Positions 1 to 8,376 of a DNA stretch of 64,000 nt are shown here, one piece after another. This DNA comes from Hyphomonas johnsonii MHS-2. GTDB lineage: Bacteria > Pseudomonadota > Alphaproteobacteria > Caulobacterales > Hyphomonadaceae. The notes under the pieces were generated by a model, which was not told where the DNA came from, made no database searches, and saw only the letters and a list, made by a program, of their open reading frames with translations. Each line of letters opens with the position of its first letter. Position 1 is the first letter of the stretch. The stretch lies in the NCBI RefSeq assembly GCF_000685275.1, contig NZ_ARYK01000001.1:868001-932000 (forward strand), in the 5' to 3' direction. Position numbers and translations under genes: made by a program.

Positions 1-1
1 T

Positions 2-415
2 TCTGCTTCCAAACCGCCGCCACCGCCAAAAGTGTCGGCAACAAAGTCGCAGATCAACCTGCCAACGCCCAGGATCGAAGGTGCGGCGCCGACTGAACTG
101 AATCTCGGTCGCATGCAGTCCCTGGCGATCGACCCGGTGGCAATTTCGGACCGTGATGCACAACCGATCCGGCCACCTACGCCGTCATTTCCTCAGCGCG
201 CGGCAGAACGCGGGATTGAGGGGAGCTGCGATGTCCGGTTTGACGTCGACACGCGGGGCAGGCCTTACAACATTCAGGCGAACTGCACGAATTCCATATT
301 CAAGTCTGAAGCCGAGCGTTCGGTTGCGAGAGTTGAATTCGCGCCGAAGATCATCCGCGGCAAAGCTGCAGAACGCAAGAACGTCGTTTATCCACTCGAG
401 TTCAAACTGAACTAG
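2..415 (+). CDS. TonB C-terminal domain protein, 5' end outside window
   Basis: This is the last 137 residues of a protein that begins before the window. A proline run (KPPPPPK) is followed by a short linker and then a C-terminal domain of about 90 residues containing GIEGSCDVRFDVD and ending YPLEFKLN. That is the layout of TonB: a periplasm-spanning proline-rich arm and a C-terminal domain that contacts TonB boxes of outer-membrane receptors. A GTG codon at 32 could serve as a start, but the upstream codons remain open and encode the proline arm, so the gene is most likely truncated by the window edge. A rho-independent terminator follows. The exported TPR protein downstream lies on the same strand but has its own spacing. 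The exact receptor partner cannot be told. Confidence 0.8.
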   Translation, partial: SASKPPPPPKVSATKSQINLPTPRIEGAAPTELNLGRMQSLAIDPVAISDRDAQPIRPPTPSFPQRAAERGIEGSCDVRFDVDTRGRPYNIQANCTNSIFKSEAERSVARVEFAPKIIRGKAAERKNVVYPLEFKLN

Positions 416-438
416 ATGGCATGCCGATGACCCATCAT

Positions 439-472
439 GAAAAGGGCGCCTTTCAGCGGGCGCTCTTTTTTT
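439..472 (+). terminator. Rho-independent terminator after the TonB-like gene
   Basis: A stem of about 11 pairs (AAAAGGGCGCC against GGCGCTCTTTT, one G-T pair) with a short loop ends in a run of T residues. It begins 24 bases after the stop codon. Confidence 0.75.
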
Positions 473-840
473 GCCAGTCCGCTGACAGTGCGGTGACATT
501 CCGATCACCGGATTGCGAGCTGGCACAAAATGATATATAGTAACAATTGTTTGATTTGAAAGGCATTGGAGCGCTACGCTCTATTTCCACACCGCGTTTC
601 CCGGTTCGATTCGATCGAGCATTTGCCAGCGTTTCTAGATCGGCAAGCTGTCTCAATCGGGGCGCCAGGGACGCCGACCGGGAGCGTCGAAACCCGGATC
701 GCACGGTCTGGAATGAGAACGATGCCTGAGAGGACCGCGCGCTGTGAAAAACCTGCCTATGCCTGCGGAAGTTCTTGATCCCGCCCGACAATTCCGGTTG
801 ATTGGGCCCAACGCCGCAATACGCGGAGAGGAGATGTAAC
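473..840. other. Intergenic region before the TPR gene
   Basis: No convincing gene is seen in this stretch: the short open frames lack ribosome binding sites and family resemblance. The only clear signal is the ribosome binding site GGAGAGGAG just before position 841. An AT-rich patch near 524-550 could hold a promoter, but I could not find a well-spaced -35/-10 pair. Confidence 0.5.
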
Positions 841-2241
841 ATGAGTATGAAAGCTACTCTCAAGGGAGCGGTGGTCGTCGCACTGATGGCGACGCTTGGA
901 GCCGGGGCAGCACTGGCTCAGACGTGTGAGCAGACTGAATTCTCGTCGAAAACAGGCCAGACCTATCTCGAAGCCGAACAGGCCGCGATGGTGAAGAAGG
1001 ATTATGCGACGGCGATCAGCAAGTTGAACTCGCTCCGGGCGATGGAGTTGAACTGCTACGAAGAAGGCGCGGTCATCAAGCTGTCGGCTTACATCAAGAT
1101 CGAGAACGGAGACAGGCGCGGCGCTGTTGAGGACCTGCTGTCCGCCCTGCAAAAGGGATACATTGCGCCTGCGGATGCACCGCAAACCTATTACAACATC
1201 GCCCAGATCTATCTTCAGGAAGAAGACCTCGCGAAGGCCCTTGAGTACATGACCAAGTGGCAGCAGGTCGGTGGCAAACCTGACCGGACCCAGAAATGGC
1301 AATTGGCCGTTCTGAACCAGCGGGCCGACAAGTTCAAAGAAGCCGTACGTTGGGCTGAAGAAGTGCGCCGCGAAGATGGTGCGAACTTCAAGCAAGAGGT
1401 CTATGACCTGCTGCTCTACCTCTACAACCAGACAGGCCAGAAGGCGAAACTCGCCGAAGTTCTGGAAATCCTGTTGGAGCGCAATCCGAATGAACGTAAA
1501 TATTGGGACGCGATTGCGGGTAACTATTTTGCGGAAAATGAAGAGCGCAAGGCCTTCGAAGTACAGAAAGCCATGTACCTTATCGGTCTGCTGAAGACTG
1601 ATGAAGAATTGATGCGGATCGTCAACTTCTACAACCGCTTCAACGCGCCTTACCACGCCGCCCGCATCCTCGAGAAGGAAATGAATGCAGGGCGTATCAA
1701 CAAGAACCTGGAACGGCTCGAACTCCTGGCAAACCTCTATCAGGTTGCGCGGGAGCACGAGAAAGCCATTCCCGTCATCAAGCAGGCTGCTGACGCGGGC
1801 GGTGGCGGCGCGATGTACGAGCGCCTCGGCCGGTCCTATGCCGACCTGCAGAAGTGGAAAGAAGCGGAAGAGGCTCTTACCAAGGCGCTTAGCTTGGGAG
1901 GCGTCAAGGACCGCGGCAATGCGTACGTCCTGATCGGACAATCTCGCTACGAGCGGAATGACCGTTCTGGCGCGCGTGAAGCGTTCAAGCAGGCCGGCAA
2001 CAATGCGGGACGAAGCTGGATCGACTTCATGAACTCCGAGGAGCAGACGAAGCGCGCACTGGTATGTTTCGAAGTACAGGCGTCCGTCCTGAACGTTCAG
2101 AACGAGGCGAAGATCTGCAAGAGCCTCGCCGTCCTTGGCCCGGAAAACGTCCCGGAATCCTGCAAGACCGTCAAGGAACGTTTGAGCGCTGCCGAAGCCA
2201 AGTTCAACGCTACGCCTGAGTGCAAAGGGCAAACCATGTAG
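841..2241 (+). CDS. Exported tetratricopeptide-repeat protein
   Basis: A protein of 466 residues that starts with a signal peptide (MSMKATLKG..., cleavage expected after GAALAQ) and continues as a chain of TPR-like helix pairs, for example AEQAAMVKKDYATAISKLNS, YYNIAQIYLQEEDLAKALEY and LGRSYADLQKWKEAEEALTK. TPR arrays bind proteins and have no catalytic residues. I place the start at 841 because a strong GGAGAGGAG site sits just upstream and the signal peptide then begins properly; an in-frame start at 802 would bury it. A periplasmic TPR protein next to a TonB-like protein suggests a role in TonB-energised uptake or its assembly, which is inference from position. A strong terminator follows. 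Confidence 0.8.
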   Translation: MSMKATLKGAVVVALMATLGAGAALAQTCEQTEFSSKTGQTYLEAEQAAMVKKDYATAISKLNSLRAMELNCYEEGAVIKLSAYIKIENGDRRGAVEDLLSALQKGYIAPADAPQTYYNIAQIYLQEEDLAKALEYMTKWQQVGGKPDRTQKWQLAVLNQRADKFKEAVRWAEEVRREDGANFKQEVYDLLLYLYNQTGQKAKLAEVLEILLERNPNERKYWDAIAGNYFAENEERKAFEVQKAMYLIGLLKTDEELMRIVNFYNRFNAPYHAARILEKEMNAGRINKNLERLELLANLYQVAREHEKAIPVIKQAADAGGGGAMYERLGRSYADLQKWKEAEEALTKALSLGGVKDRGNAYVLIGQSRYERNDRSGAREAFKQAGNNAGRSWIDFMNSEEQTKRALVCFEVQASVLNVQNEAKICKSLAVLGPENVPESCKTVKERLSAAEAKFNATPECKGQTM

Positions 2242-2278
2242 CCGAATGAAGCTTGGCTAGCCGAGTGAATTTTTTGGA

Positions 2279-2316
2279 GAGCCCCGAAGCTGGACAGCTT
2301 CGGGGCTCTTTTCTTT
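2279..2316 (+). terminator. Rho-independent terminator after the TPR gene
   Basis: An inverted repeat of about 12 pairs (AGCCCCGAAGCT against AGCTTCGGGGCT) with a short loop is followed by CTTTTCTTT. It lies 38 bases after the stop codon. Confidence 0.85.
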
Positions 2317-2398
2317 GCGGGCGCAGGGCCAAGTACGTGGCGTCCGAATTCTGATCGTAGTGTCCGGGATGCGGTTTCTTCCCGAACGGTGTCCGAAC

Positions 2399-2442
2399 AA
2401 AAGAAAGCGCCGAGGCCTGGAGAGGCCTCGGCGCTTTCTTTT
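2399..2442 (-). terminator. Terminator for the M23-bactofilin operon, 20-bp perfect stem
   Basis: A perfect 20-pair stem (AAAAGAAAGCGCCGAGGCCT and its complement) closes a GGAG loop. It is flanked by A and T runs, so it can act in both directions. It lies 27 bases beyond the stop codon of the bactofilin gene, which is read on the minus strand. Confidence 0.85.
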
Positions 2443-2469
2443 GTGACGTCTCTTTGCAGAGAGAAAAAT

Positions 2470-2994
2470 CTAGGAAGCCGACGTCGAAATTCCGAACGCT
2501 GTGGGTGACGAAGAACCAAGCGACGAATTCGACTCTGACGAGGTCGAGACAGCCGCAGCCTTGGGGCCCGAGTCCTTCAATGGATCGTCTGCGTGTTTTA
2601 CCTGGCCCTCGAAAACAGCATTTGCCTGAATCTGCAGTGATGCATGGACGATGTCGCCCTTTACATGGGCGCCCGATTCAAGTTCGACCTTGCGGGCGCG
2701 AATGGAGCCGCGGATCTTGCCTTTGACTTTGACAACCTCGGCTTTCACTTCGCCAGTAATGTGGCCTGATGCACCGATCGTAATGTCGGTAGCGCTGACG
2801 TCGCCGTCAACGACGCCGTCGATCTGAAGCGCGCCTTCAGACGTCACAGACCCGTTGATCTTCATGTCTGCGCAAATGATGGAAGCTGCCCGCGCAGCCG
2901 GTTTCATCGACGCACCACGAATAGCTTCTTGAGCCGGTGCAGGCTTCACGGGCTCTGGCGTGTTGGATTCGGGGGCTTTGTTTTTAGTGAACAT
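2470..2994 (-). CDS. Bactofilin, polymer-forming cytoskeletal protein
   Basis: A 174-residue bactofilin (DUF583). A disordered proline-rich N-terminus of about 35 residues is followed by the beta-helical core, roughly residues 38-135, with short repeating units such as INGSVTSEGALQIDGVVDGD and ASGHITGEVKAEVVKVKGKI, then a serine-rich tail. Bactofilins polymerise without nucleotide and recruit cell-wall enzymes to sites of shape change, such as stalks and buds. The gene overlaps the end of the upstream M23 peptidase gene by 11 bases, so the two are translationally coupled and probably act together. A strong terminator ends the operon. The family call is secure; the cellular structure it shapes is not shown by the sequence. 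Confidence 0.92.
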   Translation of the reverse strand: MFTKNKAPESNTPEPVKPAPAQEAIRGASMKPAARAASIICADMKINGSVTSEGALQIDGVVDGDVSATDITIGASGHITGEVKAEVVKVKGKIRGSIRARKVELESGAHVKGDIVHASLQIQANAVFEGQVKHADDPLKDSGPKAAAVSTSSESNSSLGSSSPTAFGISTSAS

Positions 2995-4204
2995 GTCGGC
3001 CTGCTTTCAAGAATTTTGCTGGATCATATGGTTTGCCGTTGAACCAGACTTCGAAGTGAAGGTGGTCTCCTGTGCTTCTACCGGTCGTACCCATCTTGCC
3101 CACCAAGTCACCGATTTCGACAACGTCCCCCTTTTTTACCGTAATTGCGCTCATGTGGCCATAGCGGGACTTGAATCCATGCCCATGGTCGATTTCGACC
3201 ATCCGTCCATAGCCCGAGCTTGCGCCGGCGAAAGAGACTTTCCCGGGACCTGAGGCCACAATCGGCGCTGCATGGTAAGCTGCCAGATCAAGCCCGTTGT
3301 GCCAGCCCGGCCGTTTGCGAAATGGATCGATCCGCATGCCGTAGTCGCTGGTTTGGCGGTAGGGAACGCCAACCGGACGCCCGAGCGGCAGGCTGCCGAC
3401 GATCTGTTCGTAGTATCTCATCTCTTCGACCCGCGCACGCGTCTGCACGAGCCGGTTGTAGAAGGACGTATCGGCAGCGGAGAGATTTGTCGCGCCCGAT
3501 GTAAGGTTTGCGACAGACACGAGCGGGCCGCCCATTTCGGCACCCGACATGATGCGGTCGCTGCCGACTGATGTCAGTTGAAGGACGCCGCGGGCGCGAT
3601 CAGCGCGCTCGATCGCAAGCTCTTCTGCCTCATCAAGAATGCGTTCCTGGTCGAATTTGAGATTTTTCAGGCTGACCCGGGTACCGGACTTGTCGAACGA
3701 GGCTGTAATGATTGGCTGGACATGACGGGACTGCCGGTTGTCGGCTTCCTCTATCGATGCCTTCACCAGCAAGCCTGTTCCGTCGCCCTTGAGCGCGGAC
3801 ACTTCCAGGTTTTCATCGCCCTTGAGTTTGTCGAACAGTTCTTCCAGCGCGTTTTGCCGGTCCTCCCATTCTGCGGTCTCTTTCTGGAAGGCGTCAGTGC
3901 GCTCTTCAAGCAGGGACCGAGACAGGGCGTCTTTCGCGCGAAGTTCCTGAACCCAGCGCTCATATTTTGCGAGTTCGCGATCATCGGGACTGCCAGCGAT
4001 AGCGCTTGGGGAACCGCCCAGCACATAGCTGCCGGTCAGAAAAAGTGTCCAGCTGGCAAGCGCTGCTGCGCCTGCAGCGATGATCGCCTGTTGCCAAGGC
4101 GAAACGGAAATATACCGGACAGTGCCGCCGCTGCGATGATAAATCTGCCGTTCTGGAAACGCACGATCAAACGCCGCTTTAGCGCTCGCACTCCACTTTG
4201 CCAT
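2984..4204 (-). CDS. Membrane-anchored M23 peptidoglycan endopeptidase (LmdC-like)
   Basis: A 406-residue protein with a short cytoplasmic N-terminus, one membrane segment near residues 38-63, a periplasmic coiled-coil-prone region and a C-terminal M23 (LytM) domain. The zinc motifs are complete: HNGLD at about 302 and HLHFE at about 381. M23 enzymes cut peptide cross-links in peptidoglycan. The N-terminal cytoplasmic peptide has the form FPERQIYHRSGG, the type of conserved segment known to bind bactofilin polymers in LmdC of Hyphomonas neptunium. The bactofilin gene overlaps its end. It is therefore likely an endopeptidase positioned by the bactofilin. The family and active site are certain; the LmdC assignment is strong inference. 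Confidence 0.88.
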   Translation of the reverse strand: MAKWSASAKAAFDRAFPERQIYHRSGGTVRYISVSPWQQAIIAAGAAALASWTLFLTGSYVLGGSPSAIAGSPDDRELAKYERWVQELRAKDALSRSLLEERTDAFQKETAEWEDRQNALEELFDKLKGDENLEVSALKGDGTGLLVKASIEEADNRQSRHVQPIITASFDKSGTRVSLKNLKFDQERILDEAEELAIERADRARGVLQLTSVGSDRIMSGAEMGGPLVSVANLTSGATNLSAADTSFYNRLVQTRARVEEMRYYEQIVGSLPLGRPVGVPYRQTSDYGMRIDPFRKRPGWHNGLDLAAYHAAPIVASGPGKVSFAGASSGYGRMVEIDHGHGFKSRYGHMSAITVKKGDVVEIGDLVGKMGTTGRSTGDHLHFEVWFNGKPYDPAKFLKAGRHVH

Positions 4205-4397
4205 TCACGCCACCCGTCGACTGGAAATCACACCTCATACTGCAATAAACATTACAGCACGTTTCCCAAACCCGTTGAGCATATAAATACTCAATTCGAA
4301 CTGAGGTGAAAGCCCCACTGAACATAATTCATGCAATTTTTCGCCTAATTGGGTAAACCCCCTGTTAAAGCTCGCGAAATCGGTTGAGTATTGCTGA

Positions 4398-4877
4398 TTA
4401 TTTAGCTTTCGAATCGGGCCGGATGCTGTCCAGGACGTCTTGCGCATGGCCCTTCACGCGGACCTTGGGCCAAATCCGAATGATCCTGCCGTCGGGGCCG
4501 ATCAGAAACGTGGACCTGGCGATGCCCATATACGTGCGCCCGTACATGTTCTTTTCGACCCATACTCCATAGGCCTCACACACGTCGCCGTCGGTATCGG
4601 CACCCAAATTGATGTCAATTCCGTGTTTCGTTGCGAATTTCTGATGCTTTGACAGGGTGTCTCTGGATATGCCGAGAATCTCTGCGCCGGTCGCCTCGAA
4701 CTCCTTTCGAGCCGATGTGAAATCGATGGCCTCGGTCGTGCAGCCGGGCGTGTCATCTTTCGGATAGAAGTAAAGCACGAGGTGCTTGCCCTTGAATGAA
4801 GAAAGGGAGCGCGGTCCTGCGGTGGTTTCGATAGTGAAATCAGGGGCGTTGTCACCTGCCATCAGTGCTTTGGTCAT
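4398..4877 (-). CDS. bcp: Thiol peroxidase of the Bcp/PrxQ family
   Basis: A 159-residue peroxiredoxin that reduces peroxides with thioredoxin or a similar donor in the cytoplasm. The peroxidatic motif DDTPGCTTEA puts the attacking cysteine at residue 46. The resolving cysteine usual five residues later is an alanine. The only other cysteine is at about residue 100, so the enzyme either resolves through that residue or works as a one-cysteine type. The start is supported by AGGAG about 6 bases upstream. It is transcribed divergently from the AsmA-like gene, with about 100 bases between them, and is separated from the M23 operon by an AT-rich gap. The family call is secure. Confidence 0.93.
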   Translation of the reverse strand: MTKALMAGDNAPDFTIETTAGPRSLSSFKGKHLVLYFYPKDDTPGCTTEAIDFTSARKEFEATGAEILGISRDTLSKHQKFATKHGIDINLGADTDGDVCEAYGVWVEKNMYGRTYMGIARSTFLIGPDGRIIRIWPKVRVKGHAQDVLDSIRPDSKAK

Positions 4878-4974
4878 ACAGTACTCCTATGGTGCGGTCG
4901 TGTGTCTGTGGCTATATCCATATCAGAAGCCCTACTGTTCAGTCGCCACCGCGTAAAGCTCAAGGAGCGTGCCT

Positions 4975-7900
4975 TTGGTCCGCCAGACCGCATCCACGAT
5001 CGTCCTCGAGATTCTTGGCGGATTGATCCTGCTTGTATTGGTATGCGGGGCGCTGCTCGCTGCGCGCCTTGCGAACGGGCCGGTCAAGCTCAGCATGCTG
5101 AAAGACGATGTCGAAAAAGCCCTGACTGACGGCCGGCAAGGTCGGAAGGTCGAGTTGGGTGACATTTTCCTGGAATGGTCGTCAGCGGATCGCCGTGTGC
5201 TTATCAACGCGCACGACGTGCAGCTGTTTGATGCCGCCGGGGAGCTGGCTGCAGAGGCCGACAGGTCCGACATTGTTCTTTCCGGGTCGTCCCTGGTCCT
5301 CGGCAAGATCGAGGTGCTGGGTATGAACCTCGACCATGGCTGGATAAACGTCGACAGTATTACGGACACGAGGTGGACTCTGGCAGGAGACCCGCTGCCC
5401 GAAATTCCTGCCGGCGAACTTCCGCAAACACTCGCTGAATGGCGTGCGCGCGCCAACGAAGTCCTGCCCAACGTGCTCCTTGGAGTCGAGCAGGTCCAGT
5501 CCAGCATCAGTCTCGAGAGCGTTTCTCTTGAGGATTTCGAAGTGCGCGTGCGCGCGCCAGACCAGTCGCGGCTGCTCACCCTGTCGGGAGCGAAAGGACG
5601 GATGACGCGCAAGCCCGACGGACTTTTGTTCGCGCTCTCCGGCCGCGGGGTTGGCAAGGGGCTGCCAGCTGGAATTGCCGTAACTCTGGATACGTCTCAA
5701 AATAACGAGCGCCTGCGTGCCGAGTTTGCCATCGCGGAGTGGCCGCTTGCCGAACTCGCTCGCCGGCTTGGCCTGGACGCGGAGAATTTCGAAGGCTTAC
5801 CCGGAAATCTGGACATTTCCTTTGACGTCACAAAGGAGGCTGGCATCGAACAGGTGATCACCAGTCTTGATGTGGGGAAGGGGGTCCTGCCGATCGGGAC
5901 AGAGGGAGTGCCCGTCGCCGACCTGAAGGTCCTCTCAACCTATTCTGCTGGTTCAGACGAATTGTCCGCGGATATATCGACTTCCGGGGCCGGGCCATTC
6001 AGTGGCGCTGCGCTCATCACGCTCCAGGATGCTTTCAAGGACCAGGCGTTTCATCGGTTCACGTTGGCGAGCCCGACGTTTCAATTCGACTTCACGCCCC
6101 AATTCGCCGCACCGGTAGAACTCACGAACGTGGTCGCGACGGGCGAGATCGGTTTGAAGGAACATGCCCTGCGCAGCACGAGTGTCACTTTCACGCGGGG
6201 TGAAGACCGGTTGGAGGCGTCCGGATCGATCATGCTGACGCCGGATCGGCAGCCCGGCGAGCCCCGGATTCTCGGATCGCTGGATTTTGCGTCGCCCGGC
6301 AACCTGAGCAAGGACACCGTCCTCGCGTTCTGGCCCGTCGGACTGGGTGCAGGTGCGCGGCGCTTTGCGGTCGGGCGCGTGGAAGAAGGCGTCATCACCT
6401 CAGCCACCGGGCACCTTGACCTGTCGCGTGACAGTCTTGCCGCCGGGTACCTGAGAGATGAAGATCTCAATCTGGACTTTACCATCACTGGCGGGAAGGT
6501 GCGGTTCGCCGACGATCTTCCGCCGGTCGAATCTGCCGGCGGCAAGGGCCATCTTTCAGGCAACAGTTTCAAGGTCATCGTGGAGCGCGGTGAGTATGGC
6601 GGCTGGGCAGTCGATGACGGTGTAGTCGATTTTCCGGCATTCAATCCCAAGGGCGTGGACTTCCGTGTTTTCGCCAAGGGGCACGGGCCCGCGCAGAACG
6701 TGATGAAGACCCTTGTCGAGTCGCAACTCAAACTCGACTTCGAGCCTGAGCGGTTGAGCGGGGATGCGGAACTGACGTTTGAAATGTTCCGTCCCGCATT
6801 GGACAATGTGCCGTATGACAAGATCCGGTTCACGGCCATCGGGTCCATCAAGAACGCAGGTCTGAAGGCGGCGGCGCTCGGGTTCGACCTCACCGACGGG
6901 GCATTGAAAGTTGACACCAGCCAGGATGGCATAGCGATTACCGGCTTCGGGCAGCTAGGCCCGACACCCGTCCAGTTCACCTGGCGAGACGGGTTCAACG
7001 ATGACGATGCGCCCTCCAACCTGTCAGCCACCGCAGTGGTGACGCCAGATGTGCTTAACAGTTTTGGCCTGCTGGGACGCGCCTACCTGACAGGCGAAGT
7101 CCCTGTCGAGCTGCAAGCCAAGCTGGGTGGTGAACAACTGGAATCGGCCGAAGCTGCGCTGGACCTCGGAGAGGCGCGGATCGATATTTCTGAGATTGGC
7201 TGGGTGAAGCCCAAAGGCGCGCCCGGAAAAGCATCCGTGAGTTACAAGAAAGTCGACGGCAGAATCGAGTCGACTGTCCTGTTCAAGTCCGAGCAGGCTT
7301 TTCTGGATATCGCGTACACGCTTGGCGCGGATGACAAGCTGGTTTCGGCCGCATTGCGGCGCGCATACCTTGCGGACACAGCGGATGTCGGCGGGTCAGT
7401 GTCCAGGACGGATGATGGGGTGCTCAACCTGAACCTGACGGGCACTTATCTGGACCTGTCCGGGGCAATGTCGGGTCTGGGTGCGATGGGGAGTTCGGCT
7501 GAGGGCAACAAGACGCCACTCAGGATTTCCGCGGATATCGAAACGCTCACGTTGCGACCGGGCCTGGACATGCGGAAGGCGAGCGTAACAGCTGAAACCA
7601 GCGTGAATGGCATCGCGTTGTTCACTGCCAGCGGAAATGCCAATGATGGCAGTCCTCTGTCGGCAGCATACGATGCCGCAGGGTCCGCCACAGGCGCGAC
7701 GATCCATATTGTTAGCGGAAATGCGGGATTCATGGCGCAGGCATTCATGGATGTGGATTTCCTTGAAGGGGGAGATCTCGATCTGGTCGGAACACTGCCC
7801 AGGGATCAGTCGCCGGCAAAGTTCGAGATTGGAATCACCAATGCGCGCTTGAGAAATGCCCCTTTTCTCACGCAGATATTGTCGCTGGCCTCGCTCCGGG

Positions 7901-8364
7901 GGCTGGCCGACACGCTGGGCGGTGAAGGCGTCCTGTTCTCGCGTATTGACGTGCCGCTCACAATTTCGAACGGTCGCTATGTCGTCACGGGCGCCAAGGC
8001 GCAGGGGCCAGCGCTGGGGCTGACGGCGAGCGGTTTCATGGACGGCAAGTCGAACGCGATTGAATTCGACGGCGTGCTGGTGCCGAGCTTTGGCATGAAC
8101 TCGGCGCTTGGCGGTATTCCGATCATTGGCGACCTTGTCGTCGGGCGCGATGGCGAAGGCGTGTTTTCGCTGACTTACGGAATTCGGGGTACGCTTGAAA
8201 AGGCGAGCGTGTCGGTGAACCCGCTTTCAGCGCTGGCGCCCGGCGTCATTCGAAGGATCTTCGAGAACCCGTCGGATACAAAGATTCCCGAAGCAAAGCC
8301 GAGGACGCCCGACGAGCCAATCCCGTCAGAACTGCCGCCCATCCCCGAAGAAACATTCGAATAG
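4975..8364 (+). CDS. Very large AsmA/YhdP-like envelope protein
   Basis: A protein of about 1,130 residues with one N-terminal membrane helix (VLEILGGLILLVLVCGALLA), then a long periplasmic beta-rich body of DUF3971 type and an AsmA-like C-terminal section (roughly residues 850-1090), with a proline-rich tail. Proteins of the AsmA/YhdP/TamB group form bridge-like grooves thought to carry phospholipids between inner and outer membranes. I choose a TTG start at 4975 because AAGGAG at 4962-4967 then has a 7-base spacing; a GTG at 4969 in the same frame would leave only one base. The gene ends 12 bases before the stop of tyrS, which runs toward it. The family is clear at the level of fold; the substrate is not known. 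Confidence 0.85.
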   Translation: MVRQTASTIVLEILGGLILLVLVCGALLAARLANGPVKLSMLKDDVEKALTDGRQGRKVELGDIFLEWSSADRRVLINAHDVQLFDAAGELAAEADRSDIVLSGSSLVLGKIEVLGMNLDHGWINVDSITDTRWTLAGDPLPEIPAGELPQTLAEWRARANEVLPNVLLGVEQVQSSISLESVSLEDFEVRVRAPDQSRLLTLSGAKGRMTRKPDGLLFALSGRGVGKGLPAGIAVTLDTSQNNERLRAEFAIAEWPLAELARRLGLDAENFEGLPGNLDISFDVTKEAGIEQVITSLDVGKGVLPIGTEGVPVADLKVLSTYSAGSDELSADISTSGAGPFSGAALITLQDAFKDQAFHRFTLASPTFQFDFTPQFAAPVELTNVVATGEIGLKEHALRSTSVTFTRGEDRLEASGSIMLTPDRQPGEPRILGSLDFASPGNLSKDTVLAFWPVGLGAGARRFAVGRVEEGVITSATGHLDLSRDSLAAGYLRDEDLNLDFTITGGKVRFADDLPPVESAGGKGHLSGNSFKVIVERGEYGGWAVDDGVVDFPAFNPKGVDFRVFAKGHGPAQNVMKTLVESQLKLDFEPERLSGDAELTFEMFRPALDNVPYDKIRFTAIGSIKNAGLKAAALGFDLTDGALKVDTSQDGIAITGFGQLGPTPVQFTWRDGFNDDDAPSNLSATAVVTPDVLNSFGLLGRAYLTGEVPVELQAKLGGEQLESAEAALDLGEARIDISEIGWVKPKGAPGKASVSYKKVDGRIESTVLFKSEQAFLDIAYTLGADDKLVSAALRRAYLADTADVGGSVSRTDDGVLNLNLTGTYLDLSGAMSGLGAMGSSAEGNKTPLRISADIETLTLRPGLDMRKASVTAETSVNGIALFTASGNANDGSPLSAAYDAAGSATGATIHIVSGNAGFMAQAFMDVDFLEGGDLDLVGTLPRDQSPAKFEIGITNARLRNAPFLTQILSLASLRGLADTLGGEGVLFSRIDVPLTISNGRYVVTGAKAQGPALGLTASGFMDGKSNAIEFDGVLVPSFGMNSALGGIPIIGDLVVGRDGEGVFSLTYGIRGTLEKASVSVNPLSALAPGVIRRIFENPSDTKIPEAKPRTPDEPIPSELPPIPEETFE

Positions 8365-8376
8365 GCCAGGCGGCCT

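Noticed and set aside
757-2232. 491-codon open frame on the minus strand across the TPR gene
   Set aside because: It mirrors a gene with signal peptide, ribosome binding site and clear repeats. It has no family motif and no ribosome site of its own, so it is a high-GC antisense shadow.
4284-4392. AATACTCAA and TTGAGTATT as a long-range inverted repeat upstream of the M23 operon
   Set aside because: The arms are nine bases and far apart in an AT-rich gap, so chance is likely.
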